In this document: positions 21,494-30,832 of the stretch, piece after piece
Layout of the letters: each line of letters starts with the position of its first letter
Numbering within the stretch: the first letter of the stretch is position 1
Assembly (NCBI RefSeq): GCF_003945765.1
Contig: NZ_CP027712.1
Coordinates: 6,324,001-6,388,000, forward strand
Source of the DNA: Pseudomonas chlororaphis subsp. chlororaphis
GTDB lineage: Bacteria > Pseudomonadota > Gammaproteobacteria > Pseudomonadales > Pseudomonadaceae
Direction: 5' to 3'
DNA: 64,000 nt
Program-made: the position numbers and the translations under genes
Notes under the pieces: model-generated
Seen by the model: only the letters and a program-made list of their open reading frames with translations
The model's database searches: none
What the model was told of the DNA's origin: nothing

Positions 21494-21532
21494 AAAAAAC
21501 GCCCCTGATCTCGCGATCAGGGGCGTTTTTTT
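21494..21532. terminator. Bidirectional terminator between rhlE and yceI
   Basis: AAAAAACGCCCCTGATC and GATCAGGGGCGTTTTTT form a perfect 17-bp stem around TCGC. With A-runs and T-runs on both sides it should stop transcription from rhlE and from the convergent yceI unit. Confidence 0.95.
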
Positions 21533-21540
21533 ATGATCTC

Positions 21541-21577
21541 TGTAGCCGCTGCCGAGCCTGCGAGGCTGCGGCTACAG
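21541..21577. repeat. REP-like palindrome (GTAGCCGCTGCCGAGCC type)
   Basis: A single copy of the second REP family in this window: TGTAGCCGC at 21541-21549 pairs with GCGGCTACA at 21569-21577 across a central GAGCCTGCGAGGCTG. Longer pairs of the same family occur at 38.9 and 51.7 kb. Confidence 0.7.
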
Positions 21578-21585
21578 GCGAAGCA

Positions 21586-22185
21586 TTACTTCGCTTTCAC
21601 ACCTTCGAAGGTGATGTACAGCTGAACGGTGTCGGACTGCGGGCCAACATCCATCCCGTCCTTGTTGAACTCTTTACGGCTGATGCTGGTGGTGCCTTCA
21701 AAACCGGCACGGTAGCCGCCCCATGGATCCTTGCCTTCACCCAGGAAGGTGGCCTTGACCACGATAGGCTTGGTCACACCGTGGAAAGTCAGGTCGCCAG
21801 CCACATCGGCGGTCTGCTTGCCATCAGCATTCTTGCCGGTTGGCTTGACGCTGGTGGAAACGAACTTCGCGTCAGGGAATTTGCCCGACTCCAGGAAGTC
21901 CTTGCTGTTGACGTGCTTGTCACGCTCGGCGTGGTTGGTGAACACGCTGGCGGTGCGCACGTTGACTTCGATCTTGGCGTCTTCAGGCTTGGCCGCGTCG
22001 AAGCTGAACTTGCCGTCCAGGTCCTTGAAAGTACCGGTGATGAAGCTGTAGCCCAGGTGGCTGATCTTGAAGTCGACGAAGGCGTGCTGGCCTTCCTTGT
22101 CGATCACGTAGTCCGCGGCCATCGCCTGACCGGCAGACAACAGAGCAGAACCGATTGCCAGAGCGGCGAGAGTCTTTTTCAACAT
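21586..22185 (-). CDS. YceI family periplasmic protein
   Basis: The 199-aa product starts with a clean Sec signal peptide (cleavage after GQAMA near residue 23) and continues [22 protein letters not shown], the usual YceI N-terminus. YceI proteins are lipocalin-like barrels that bind isoprenoid chains such as polyprenols or ubiquinone. The ATG at 22185 gives the proper signal peptide; an in-frame extension upstream overlaps the spacer. It lies 32 bp downstream of the cytochrome b561 gene on the same strand, a common pairing that suggests a shared quinone-related role. Confidence 0.93.
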   Translation of the reverse strand: MLKKTLAALAIGSALLSAGQAMAADYVIDKEGQHAFVDFKISHLGYSFITGTFKDLDGKFSFDAAKPEDAKIEVNVRTASVFTNHAERDKHVNSKDFLESGKFPDAKFVSTSVKPTGKNADGKQTADVAGDLTFHGVTKPIVVKATFLGEGKDPWGGYRAGFEGTTSISRKEFNKDGMDVGPQSDTVQLYITFEGVKAK

Positions 22186-22217
22186 GCTTTCTATTCCTTT
22201 TGAGTCGAGGTTGAGCA

Positions 22218-22772
22218 TCAGGCTTTTTTGCGCCCCAGCATACGAGCCAGGGTCGCGTCACGATCGATAAAGTGGTGTTTCAAGGCAGCCAGAGCATGCA
22301 CTCCGGCGAAGATCACCAGGGCCCAGGCCAGGTACAGATGCACCTCGCCGGCCACATCTGCCTGGTCCGGCAGTCCGGAAACCAGGGCAGGAATTTCAAA
22401 CAGGCCAAACACCGGAATCCCGACACCGTCTGCGGTGGAAATCAGGTAACCGGCAATCATCACAGCGAACAGACTGAGATAAAGGAAGGCATGGCCGAAG
22501 GTGGCGCCCAGGCGCGTCAGGCGACCGTGGTTGGCCGGTGCCGGCGGCGGCGGGCTGACAAAGCGCCACAGCACCCGCAGCAACATGATCGCGAACAGCG
22601 TCAAGCCAATGCTCTTGTGCAGGTCCGGCGCATCTTTGCGCCAGGCACTGTAGTAATCCAGGCCGACCATCCACAGGCCCAGGGCGAACAATCCAAAGAC
22701 TGCCAGCGCCACGCTCCAGTGCAGAAAAATGCTTACCCAGCCGTAGCGGGAAGAAGAGTTACCTAGCTGCAT
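22218..22772 (-). CDS. Cytochrome b561
   Basis: The 184-aa inner-membrane dihaem protein has four main hydrophobic segments. Haem-ligand histidines are visible in [17 protein letters not shown] near residue 16, [21 protein letters not shown] near residue 50, and [29 protein letters not shown] near residue 141. It moves electrons between quinol and periplasmic acceptors. ATG 22772 starts the conserved region; an upstream in-frame extension lies in AT-rich promoter-like sequence. It is the first gene of a pair with yceI and is divergent from bioA across 280 bp. Confidence 0.92.
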   Translation of the reverse strand: MQLGNSSSRYGWVSIFLHWSVALAVFGLFALGLWMVGLDYYSAWRKDAPDLHKSIGLTLFAIMLLRVLWRFVSPPPPAPANHGRLTRLGATFGHAFLYLSLFAVMIAGYLISTADGVGIPVFGLFEIPALVSGLPDQADVAGEVHLYLAWALVIFAGVHALAALKHHFIDRDATLARMLGRKKA

Positions 22773-22826
22773 CACTTGAATCCTGTAAGAACTGCTGCCC
22801 AAGACTATCGATTTAACTATCGAATT

Positions 22827-22846
22827 AAAGCGGAAATTTTCGCTTT
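22827..22846. promoter_or_regulatory. Near-palindromic AT-rich element, candidate operator for cytochrome b561-yceI
   Basis: AAAGCG and CGCTTT flank GAAATTTT, giving a 20-bp nearly symmetrical site 55 bp before the cytochrome b561 start. Nearby ATCGATTTAACTATCGAATT is also repetitive. The area up to bioA at 23053 shows no other element I can name. Confidence 0.45.
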
Positions 22847-23052
22847 GAAATATCGAGAAATACGATGTTGATCCTACGAACACTAAATTAACCAGGCATT
22901 AAGGTCTACGGGGGAAAAACGTGACAGACCGTCCTGCGACCGCGACCAATTCGCCCTTCCGGGCATGCAATGGGTTGTGACACGGCCTGGCATTGCATAG
23001 GCTTGCGCGATTGTTTGCTCGCGTACTTCGAGCCGCCTCCAGGAGACTGAAC

Positions 23053-24459
<1,407 letters not shown>

Positions 24460-24472
24460 GCCCCTCGCCGGC

Positions 24473-24500
24473 AAGCCCGCCGTTCTGCAGAAGCGGGCTT
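24473..24500 (+). repeat. Stem-loop between bioA and rsmE
   Basis: AAGCCCGC pairs with GCGGGCTT across CGTTCTGCAGAA, 13 bp after the bioA stop. There is no T-run, so it looks like a REP fragment or a processing or attenuation stem rather than a full terminator. Confidence 0.5.
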
Positions 24501-24552
24501 GACGCAAAGATCCATTGACCCACCTCGAACCGAATTTTCCCAGAGAACCACC

Positions 24553-25272
24553 ATGAGACTGTCCCGCTTCTTTATCGACGCCCCCCTGAGCCTCGGCGAG
24601 CACGAGCTGCCGGAAGCCCAGGCCCACTACATCGGGCGCGTACTGCGCATGGCCGAGGGCGACGCGCTGCAGCTGTTCGACGGTTCGGGCAACGAATTTC
24701 GCGGCACGCTGCTGGAAGTCGGCAAGAAGCGCGTGGTGGTCCGGCTCGATGAAAGCTTCGCCGGGCAGGTCGAGTCGCCGCTGCAGATCCACCTCGGCCA
24801 GGGCCTGTCCCGGGGCGAGCGCATGGACTGGGCGATTCAGAAGGCCACCGAGCTGGGGGTGAATGAAATCACCCCGATCTTCAGCGAACGCTGCGAGGTG
24901 CGGCTCAAGGACGAGCGCGCCGACAAGCGCCTGGCCCACTGGCGCCAGGTGGCCGTCAGCGCCTGCGAGCAATGCGGACGCTCGCGGGTGCCGGTGATTC
25001 ATCCGCCGGTGCTGCTGGCCGACTGGATCAAGCAGACCCAGGCCGACCTCAAGCTGGTGCTGCACCCGGAGGCCGAGCCGCTGGTGAGCCACGCCAAGCC
25101 TGCGACCCTGGCGTTCCTGATCGGCCCGGAAGGCGGTTTGTCCGATGCCGAAGTGGACCAGGCCCAGGGTGCGGGTTTCCTGCCGGCGCGCCTCGGGCCG
25201 CGGGTGCTGCGCACCGAAACCGCGCCAGTAGTGGCGCTGGCCGTGGCGCAGCAACTGTGGGGCGATTTCTAA
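24553..25272 (+). CDS. rsmE: 16S rRNA (uracil-1498-N3)-methyltransferase
   Basis: RsmE methylates N3 of U1498 of 16S rRNA in the assembled 30S subunit, with SAM. The 239-aa product starts MRLSRFFIDAPLSLGEHELP and contains HYIGRVLRMAEGD, KATELGVNEITPIFSERCEVR, AFLIGPEGGLSDAEVDQA near residue 190 and LGPRVLRTETAPVVAL near residue 214, which are the RsmE PUA-like region and SPOUT knot motifs. It follows bioA closely and could be cotranscribed. Confidence 0.96.
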   Translation: MRLSRFFIDAPLSLGEHELPEAQAHYIGRVLRMAEGDALQLFDGSGNEFRGTLLEVGKKRVVVRLDESFAGQVESPLQIHLGQGLSRGERMDWAIQKATELGVNEITPIFSERCEVRLKDERADKRLAHWRQVAVSACEQCGRSRVPVIHPPVLLADWIKQTQADLKLVLHPEAEPLVSHAKPATLAFLIGPEGGLSDAEVDQAQGAGFLPARLGPRVLRTETAPVVALAVAQQLWGDF

Positions 25273-25280
25273 CCCGCCCC

Positions 25281-25372
25281 CGCCTCTGTAGGAGCCAGGC
25301 TTGCCGGCGATGGTGGCGCTGCGGTGAGTCAGGCAAAACGCTTCGCGGGCAAGCCTCGCTCCTACAGAGGCG
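25281..25372. repeat. REP pair after rsmE
   Basis: CGCCTCTGTAGGAGC at 25281-25295 is exactly inverted at 25358-25372 (GCTCCTACAGAGGCG). The arms continue into GCTTGCC / GGCAAGC, with a variable centre. It separates two convergent transcription units. Confidence 0.88.
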
Positions 25373-25381
25373 ACTCAACGC

Positions 25382-26284
25382 TTACTCCACCGGATCGCTT
25401 ACTGGTTTGGCGATGATCGCCTTCAGCTCGCTGGTCATCGGAAATTCCAGGTTCAGGCCCTTGGGCGGAATCGGCTGTTCGAACCAGCGCTGGTAGATGC
25501 CGTTGATTTCCCCTGAGCGGTACAGGTCCGCCAGGGTGGCGTTCACCAGTTCCAGGAACTGCGGATCGTCCTTGCGCACCATGCAGCTGTAGATTTCCCG
25601 CGACTGCTCCTCGCCGACTACCACCCAGTTGTGCGGATCGCGGGCCTTGGCCCGTTCGCCGTAGAGCAGCGCGTCATCCATGTAGAACGCCGCGGCGCGA
25701 CCCGATTGCAGCATCTGGAAGGCTTCGCCGTGGTCCTTGGCGCTGATCACGAACATGTCGATCTTGTGCTCGACGTTGTAGCTCTTGAGGAAGCGCTCGT
25801 TGGTGGTGCCGGCGGTGGTCACCACGTTCTTGCCGCGCAGGTCGGCAAAACTCTTGATCCCACTGTCCCTGGCGGTCAGCAACTGGCCTTTGACGTAGAT
25901 GAAGCCGTAGGAAAACGCCACCTGCTTCTGCCGTTCGGCGGTCACCCCGGTGGAGCCGCATTCCAGGTCCACGGTGCCGTTCTGCACCAGCGGAATGCGC
26001 GTCTGCGACGTCACCAGGTTGTACTTCACCGCCAGTTGCGGCAGCGCCAGCTTGTCGCGGATGCGTTCGACGACCTTGCTCGCCAGGTCCACCGAATAGC
26101 CCATGGGTTTGCCACTGTTGTCACCCACGTAGGAAAACGGCACCGAGGCATCGCGATAACCCAGGGTAATACTGCCGGCGGTGGCGATCTTGCCCAGGGT
26201 GCCGGTCAGCGGCGCCTCGCTGGCGTACAGCGGGGAGCCGAGCAACAGGCCCAGGGTGCAGCCGAGCAACGTGATTTTTTGCAT
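25382..26284 (-). CDS. Amino-acid ABC transporter substrate-binding protein (glutamate/aspartate type)
   Basis: The 300-aa periplasmic protein has a signal peptide (ITLLGCTLGLLLGSPLYASE, cleavage near residue 22) and the polar amino-acid binding fold: GSITLGYRDASVPFSYVGDNSGKPMGYSVDL near residue 37, then LRGKNVVTTAGTTNERF and VISAKDHGEAFQMLQSGRAAAFYMDDALL. It resembles GltI/AatJ proteins for acidic amino acids. It lies downstream of ridA and a D-amino-acid dehydrogenase-like gene on the same strand, with no permease or ATPase genes, so it must use another system's membrane parts or a separate operon. GGAG lies 8 bp before the start. Confidence 0.9.
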   Translation of the reverse strand: MQKITLLGCTLGLLLGSPLYASEAPLTGTLGKIATAGSITLGYRDASVPFSYVGDNSGKPMGYSVDLASKVVERIRDKLALPQLAVKYNLVTSQTRIPLVQNGTVDLECGSTGVTAERQKQVAFSYGFIYVKGQLLTARDSGIKSFADLRGKNVVTTAGTTNERFLKSYNVEHKIDMFVISAKDHGEAFQMLQSGRAAAFYMDDALLYGERAKARDPHNWVVVGEEQSREIYSCMVRKDDPQFLELVNATLADLYRSGEINGIYQRWFEQPIPPKGLNLEFPMTSELKAIIAKPVSDPVE

Positions 26285-26311
26285 TGTTATTCTCCGTTGT
26301 GGGTGAAGGCG

Positions 26312-26662
26312 TTAGCGGCGAACCGCGATGACAGTGATTTCCACCAGGATGTCCGGGCGCGCCAGGGCGGCCTGCACGGTGGTGCGGCTTGGCGCCTGGC
26401 CTGGGGACAGCCAGGCCGACCAGACCTCGTTCATCGCGGCAAAGTCCTGCTGGATGTTTTTCAGGTAGAGGGTCGCACTGAGCAGATGATCCTTGTCGCT
26501 GCCGGCCTCGGCCAGCAAGGCGTCGATCTTTGCCAGCACTTCGCGGGTCTGGCCGGCGGCATCGGTGGCCTGGCCCGGCACCTGGCCGGAGAGAAACAGC
26601 AGATCGGCAAAACCCACGACAGCGCTAAGGCGGTCATTGCTGTGGAGACGCTGGATGGTCAT
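26312..26662 (-). CDS. RidA family reactive-intermediate deaminase
   Basis: The 116-aa protein belongs to the RidA/YjgF/UK114 family, which hydrolyses reactive enamines and imines such as 2-aminoacrylate. Visible features are LFLSGQVPGQATDAAGQTREVLAKIDALLAEAG near residue 23, and SRTTVQAALARPDILVEI near the end, holding the conserved arginine of the active site. It lies 27 bp downstream of the FAD-dependent amino-acid oxidase gene, whose imine product is the sort of compound RidA proteins remove. A strong AAGGAG ribosome site precedes the ATG. Confidence 0.92.
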   Translation of the reverse strand: MTIQRLHSNDRLSAVVGFADLLFLSGQVPGQATDAAGQTREVLAKIDALLAEAGSDKDHLLSATLYLKNIQQDFAAMNEVWSAWLSPGQAPSRTTVQAALARPDILVEITVIAVRR

Positions 26663-26689
26663 GGGACAGCTCCTTGTACGTGAAAGAAA

Positions 26690-27931
26690 TCAGGCGGCAT
26701 GGGGCGCGAGCCCCTGCATGTCGATGGAAGTGCGGCGCTGGCCGATCAGCTCGGCCAGCAGGCGCCCGCTGCCACAGGCCAGGGTGAAACCCAGGGCGCC
26801 GTGGCCGAGGTTGAGCCACAGGTTGCGGTAGCCGGTGGCGCCGATCAGCGGTACGCCGCTGGGAGTCGCCGGGCGCATGCCGGCCCACTCGATGGCGGCA
26901 TCGTAGTCACCGGCATTGGCGAAGGTTTCCCGGGCCTGGCGCTGCATCAGGGCCAGGCGCTTGGGGTCCAGGGCCGGGTCGAAACCGACGATATCGACCA
27001 TGGCCGCCACCCGCAGCTGCTGGCCGATCCGCGCGTAGACGATCTTGCGGTTGTAGTCGGTGATGCTGATTTCCGGCGCCCGGTGCCCCGCGCCGATCGG
27101 CACGCTGAGGCTGTAGCCCTTGAGCGGATACAGCGGCAGCTTCAGCCCGGGCAACGCCAGTTCGCCACTGCGATGACCGGCGGCGAGTATCAGTTGGTCC
27201 ACCGCCAGCACCTCGTCGCCCAGCTCGATGGCCTGCACCTGGCCGCCGGCCTGACGAATACCGGTGACCTGGCGCCCGGTCAGCAGCTGGCAACGGCCGG
27301 AAGCCTGCAACCGCGCCACCAGTTGCTGGCAGAAGGCGTGGCAGTCGGCCACTTCTTCGTCCGGGGTGAAGATGCCGCCGACAAAGGGCGCGCCGCCAAG
27401 GGTCGGCTCCAGTTCCGTGCATTCACCAGCGGACAGCACCTGCTGCTGGCGCGGATCGGCCAGGCCGTGGCGGGCGTGCTCGAAGCTCGTGGTTTCACGA
27501 AAGGTCACCAGCTTGCCGTTGCGCCGCCAGTGAAAACCGTCGAGCCGGTCCTCCTCGCGCCAGCTCTGCAAGGTAGCCTGGCTCAGCAGCGCCAGGCGCA
27601 GCAGATGGGCACCGTTGCGGCGGTTGACCGAGCCGCGGCAGGCCGCCAGGAACCCGGCCATCCAGCGCCACTGCGCCGGGTCCAGGCGCAGGCGCAGCTT
27701 CAGCGGCGAGTCGCCACGCAGCATCCAGCCCAGGGCCTGCCAGGGCACGCCGGCATCGGCCAGCGGCGCCACGTAGCGGTACGACAGCTGGCCGCCGTTG
27801 GCGAAGCTGGTCTGGCTGGCGAAGGCGTCGCGCGCCTCCACCAGGCTGACGTCGAACCCCTCGTGAACCAGGGCGTAGGCGCTGGCCAGGCCAATGACCC
27901 CGCCGCCGATGATGCAAACCCGCTGTGCCAT
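26690..27931 (-). CDS. FAD-dependent D-amino-acid dehydrogenase-like oxidoreductase
   Basis: The 413-aa protein starts with the FAD-binding motif RVCIIGGGVIGLASAYALV and ends with a DadA-type C-terminus (GMRPATPSGVPLIGATGYRNLWLNLGHGALGFTLACGSG). It also has the DadA-like ASQTSFANGGQLSYRYVAPLADAG near residue 42. DadA oxidatively deaminates D-amino acids to 2-oxo acids via an imine. This is probably a paralogue of housekeeping dadA, because alr/dadX-type racemase genes are absent here; instead ridA and an amino-acid binding protein follow on the same strand, and a LysR regulator is divergent. Substrate range is not readable. AAGGA lies 5 bp upstream of the ATG. Confidence 0.88.
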   Translation of the reverse strand: MAQRVCIIGGGVIGLASAYALVHEGFDVSLVEARDAFASQTSFANGGQLSYRYVAPLADAGVPWQALGWMLRGDSPLKLRLRLDPAQWRWMAGFLAACRGSVNRRNGAHLLRLALLSQATLQSWREEDRLDGFHWRRNGKLVTFRETTSFEHARHGLADPRQQQVLSAGECTELEPTLGGAPFVGGIFTPDEEVADCHAFCQQLVARLQASGRCQLLTGRQVTGIRQAGGQVQAIELGDEVLAVDQLILAAGHRSGELALPGLKLPLYPLKGYSLSVPIGAGHRAPEISITDYNRKIVYARIGQQLRVAAMVDIVGFDPALDPKRLALMQRQARETFANAGDYDAAIEWAGMRPATPSGVPLIGATGYRNLWLNLGHGALGFTLACGSGRLLAELIGQRRTSIDMQGLAPHAA

Positions 27932-28038
27932 GTCAGTCCTTAAAGCCTTGTTGAGCGGGCTTCAGGTTAGGACCAGGTGACAGGCCCGGGACAATGAATA
28001 AAGATGGACCACCCATAAACAAAGGTTATGGACCCATC

Positions 28039-28953
28039 ATGCGACTGCGCCATATCGAGATTTTCCAGGCCATCCGCCAGACCGGCTCGATCAGCGGCGC
28101 GGCGCAACTGCTGCACGTCTCCCAGCCAGCGGTGACCAAGGTCTTGCAGCACGCCGAGCAGCAGCTGGGCTTCCCGCTGTTCCTGCGGGTCAAGGGCAAG
28201 TTGCAGGCCACCCCGGAAGCCCTGGAGCTGGAGCGCGAGGTCGACAAGGTCAGCGAAAGCCTGCAAGGGGTACGGCGCCTGGCCCAGAGCCTGCGTCGCG
28301 AGCCGGGCCACAGCCTGCGGATCGGCGCCACGCCGGCGCTGGCCTTGTCCTTGTTGCCGCCGGCCATCAACCAGTGGACCCGGCGCTACCCGGACATCGT
28401 CTGCGAGCTGTCCAGCGCCCACAGCCGCGAGCTGGTGCAGAACCTGCTGATGCGCGAGATCGATGTGGCCCTGACCCTGCAACGCCCGGATCATCCGGGG
28501 CTGACCGCCCAGGCCCTGGCCAGCGGGGTGCTGGTGGCGCTGGCGCCGCTGGATTACTGGCCCCAGGCGGCCAGGGGCACGCCGCTGCCGCTGATGGAGC
28601 TGGCGGGGGCGCCCTTGATCGGCCTGTCCAGCGCCGACCCTCTGGCGGCGAAACTCGACGGTTACCTGAAAGCCGTGGAACCGGCGCCGCGGGTCAGCAT
28701 CGCTGTGCAGACCTACTCCCTGGCCCGGGCCATGGTCGAATCCGGGGCCGGGCTGGCGGTGATCGACCCCTTCACCGCCCTCGGCGCCTCGCCCGCCAGC
28801 ACCGCGATTCGCCCGCTGACCCCGGCGCTGCCGATCACCCTGTATGCCGTGACCCGCGCGGCGGAGGCCCTGCCGCACACCTTGAGCAGCCTGCTGGAGA
28901 TCTTCGGTGGCCGGGCGCAGGAGCAGCTGGATCGGTTGATGACCGGGGATTGA
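28039..28953 (+). CDS. LysR-family transcriptional regulator of the adjacent amino-acid locus
   Basis: The 304-aa protein has an N-terminal LysR helix-turn-helix (MRLRHIEIFQAIRQTGSISG, followed by QPAVTKVLQHAEQQLGFPLF at residues about 35-54) and a periplasmic-binding-like effector domain from about residue 90. It is divergent from the D-amino-acid dehydrogenase-like gene across 107 bp, so it most likely controls that gene together with ridA and the binding protein. ATG 28039 is chosen because it begins the conserved HTH; an ATG at 27994 would add 15 atypical residues. No good ribosome site is seen for either. Confidence 0.9.
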   Translation: MRLRHIEIFQAIRQTGSISGAAQLLHVSQPAVTKVLQHAEQQLGFPLFLRVKGKLQATPEALELEREVDKVSESLQGVRRLAQSLRREPGHSLRIGATPALALSLLPPAINQWTRRYPDIVCELSSAHSRELVQNLLMREIDVALTLQRPDHPGLTAQALASGVLVALAPLDYWPQAARGTPLPLMELAGAPLIGLSSADPLAAKLDGYLKAVEPAPRVSIAVQTYSLARAMVESGAGLAVIDPFTALGASPASTAIRPLTPALPITLYAVTRAAEALPHTLSSLLEIFGGRAQEQLDRLMTGD

Positions 28954-28973
28954 GGCGGCCCTGCCGGGCCTTA

Positions 28974-29041
28974 ATCGCGAGCAAGCTTCGCTCCTACAGG
29001 GATGTACGCTACCCGTTGTAGGAGCGAAGCTTGCTCGCGAT
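28974..29041. repeat. REP pair after the LysR gene
   Basis: ATCGCGAGCAAGCTTCGCTC at 28974-28993 is inverted at about 29021-29041 (GAGCGAAGCTTGCTCGCGAT), giving a perfect long-arm palindrome between two convergent genes. Confidence 0.88.
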
Positions 29042-29062
29042 GAACGATCACGCGCTCGCCGA

Positions 29063-29680
29063 TCAGAGCACGTAGAACAAGATCGCCACGAAGTGCAGCA
29101 GGCTGCCGGCGATCACGAACAGGTGCCAGATCCCGTGAGCATGGCGCAAACGGCTGTCGAGGGCGAAGAAGATGATGCCCACGGTGTAGAGCACCCCGCC
29201 CGAGGCCAGCCAGGCGAAGCCGGCGGGGCCCAGGGCCGCCAGCAGCGGCTTGACCGCCACCAGCACGATCCAGCCCATCACCGCGTAGATCACGATGGAC
29301 AGGATGCGCGCCTCGGAGCGCGGCTTGATCTCCTGCAGGATGCCGATCAGCGCCAGCCCCCAGACGATCCCGAACAGCGTCCAGCCCCAGGGCCCGCGCA
29401 GGGTCACCAGGCAGAACGGCGTATAGCTGCCGGCGATCAGCAGGTAGATGGAGAAGTGATCGACCTTCTGCATGATGCTTTTCGCCCGCCCGCGCACGCT
29501 GTGGTACAGGGTCGAGGCGCTGTACAGCACCAGCAAGGTGAAGCCGTAGATCGCCACGCTGACGATTTTCCAAGGGCTGCCGTCGAGGCTGGCCAGCACC
29601 ACCAGCCAGATCCCCCCGACCAGTGCCGCAATCGCGCCCACCAGATGCGTCCAGGCGTTGAGTCTTTCCCCGTGATACAT
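29063..29680 (-). CDS. PAQR-family membrane protein (TrhA / hemolysin III)
   Basis: The 205-aa protein has seven hydrophobic segments and the metal-ligand histidine pattern of the hemolysin III/TrhA family: NAWTHLVGAIAALVG near residue 9, STLYHSVRGRAKSIMQKVDHFSIYLL near residue 57, and HAHGIWHLFVIAGSLLHF near residue 180. Family members affect membrane fluidity in bacteria; the older haemolysin name does not imply toxicity. ATG 29680 has a strong GGAGGTGA ribosome site, so the longer in-frame start is rejected. Confidence 0.92.
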   Translation of the reverse strand: MYHGERLNAWTHLVGAIAALVGGIWLVVLASLDGSPWKIVSVAIYGFTLLVLYSASTLYHSVRGRAKSIMQKVDHFSIYLLIAGSYTPFCLVTLRGPWGWTLFGIVWGLALIGILQEIKPRSEARILSIVIYAVMGWIVLVAVKPLLAALGPAGFAWLASGGVLYTVGIIFFALDSRLRHAHGIWHLFVIAGSLLHFVAILFYVL

Positions 29681-29833
29681 GTGCCACTCACCTCCCAAGG
29701 CGAAAATCTGCGCAAGGCTCAGGCCTGTAGCCTGAAAGCGCAATGTTTCCAAATAAAGCCATGGACGAAAAAACCTCCAGCCAAGTCATGACCCGGCAGG
29801 CACAATCGAAGCATTCGAATAAGAGCGCCCATC

Positions 29834-30745
29834 ATGCTGATCGATGAAGAGTTGACCCTGAAAAAGCTCGAAGTGTTTCTGGCGTTCATGCGCACCGGCA
29901 ATCTGGCACGCGCCGCCGCCGAGTTGCAGACCAGCAATGTCAGCGTGCACCGGGCCATTCACTCCCTGGAAAGCGCCCTGCGCTGCCCGCTGTTCAAGCA
30001 TGAAGGACGTAACCTGACGCCGCTGGAAAGCGCCTTCGTCTTAGAAGAACGGGCGCAGAAGCTGATCCAGGACGTACTCGAAAGCGTGCGCCTGACCCGC
30101 GAAGCCGCTGGTTTCTCGGCGGAACGCTTCAAGCTCGGCTCGTTGTATTCATTGACGGTGAAGACCGTGCCGCAGCTGATCATGGGCCTGAAGCTGCGCC
30201 GTAGCGAGCTGAATATCGACCTGATCCTGGGCTCCAACATCGACCTGCTGTACAAGCTGAAGAACATGGAGGTCGACGCGATCCTGGTGTCCCTGGACGA
30301 CAGCGTCAGCGACCCGGACTGCGAGCAGATCCCGCTGTTTTCCGACGATATCTTCCTCGCCACGCCGGCCGACTCGCCGTTCGCCCGGCAGGCGGAAGTC
30401 GACCTCAGCGATGTGCGCGACGCGACCTTCATCACCCTGACCCAGGGCTTCGCCACCCATCAGGACGGGGTGCGGGTGTTCAAGCAGGCGGGGTTCGAGC
30501 CGAAGGTGGCGATGCAGGTCAACGACATCTTCACCCTGCTGAGCATGGTCAGCTCGGGGGTGGGCTATGCCCTGCTGCCGGGAAGGATTGCCGCGGTGTA
30601 CGAAAACCGCGTGAAGTTGATTCCGCTGCAGGCGCGCTATCGGCTGCAACAGCATATCGGCGTGGTGTTCCTCAAGGCCAAGGAGCGCGACCCGAACCTG
30701 CTGGCGCTCTTGGCGGAGTGCCGGATGTATTCGCGGGGGTCATAA
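29834..30745 (+). CDS. mdcR: LysR-family regulator of malonate utilisation
   Basis: The 303-aa product is a LysR regulator: the HTH spans about residues 10-65 (LTLKKLEVFLAFMRTGNLA and VSVHRAIHSLESALRCPLF), and the effector domain follows with ALLPGRIAAVYENRVKLIPL near residue 248. It lies tail-to-tail with the malonate decarboxylase operon. Its sequence and position match MdcR, the malonate-responsive activator of mdc genes. Because it is at the far 3' end of the operon, it must act in trans on the promoter upstream of mdcA, about 8 kb away. Confidence 0.9.
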   Translation: MLIDEELTLKKLEVFLAFMRTGNLARAAAELQTSNVSVHRAIHSLESALRCPLFKHEGRNLTPLESAFVLEERAQKLIQDVLESVRLTREAAGFSAERFKLGSLYSLTVKTVPQLIMGLKLRRSELNIDLILGSNIDLLYKLKNMEVDAILVSLDDSVSDPDCEQIPLFSDDIFLATPADSPFARQAEVDLSDVRDATFITLTQGFATHQDGVRVFKQAGFEPKVAMQVNDIFTLLSMVSSGVGYALLPGRIAAVYENRVKLIPLQARYRLQQHIGVVFLKAKERDPNLLALLAECRMYSRGS

Positions 30746-30752
30746 AGACGCT

Positions 30753-30818
30753 ATCGCGGGCAAGCCTCGCTCCTACAGAGGTATGCAATCACCTGTAGGA
30801 GCGAGGCTTGCCCGCGAT
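30753..30818. repeat. REP pair between mdcR and madM
   Basis: ATCGCGGGCAAGCCTCGCTC at 30753-30772 is inverted at about 30799-30818 (GAGCGAGGCTTGCCCGCGAT). It fills most of the gap between these convergent genes and may help end transcription from both sides. Confidence 0.88.
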
Positions 30819-30832
30819 GAGGCCAGGAGGCC

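Noticed and set aside
26690-27931. Housekeeping dadA assignment
   Set aside because: The protein is DadA-like, but the usual dadX/alr neighbour is missing and the partners differ, so I left the gene symbol empty.
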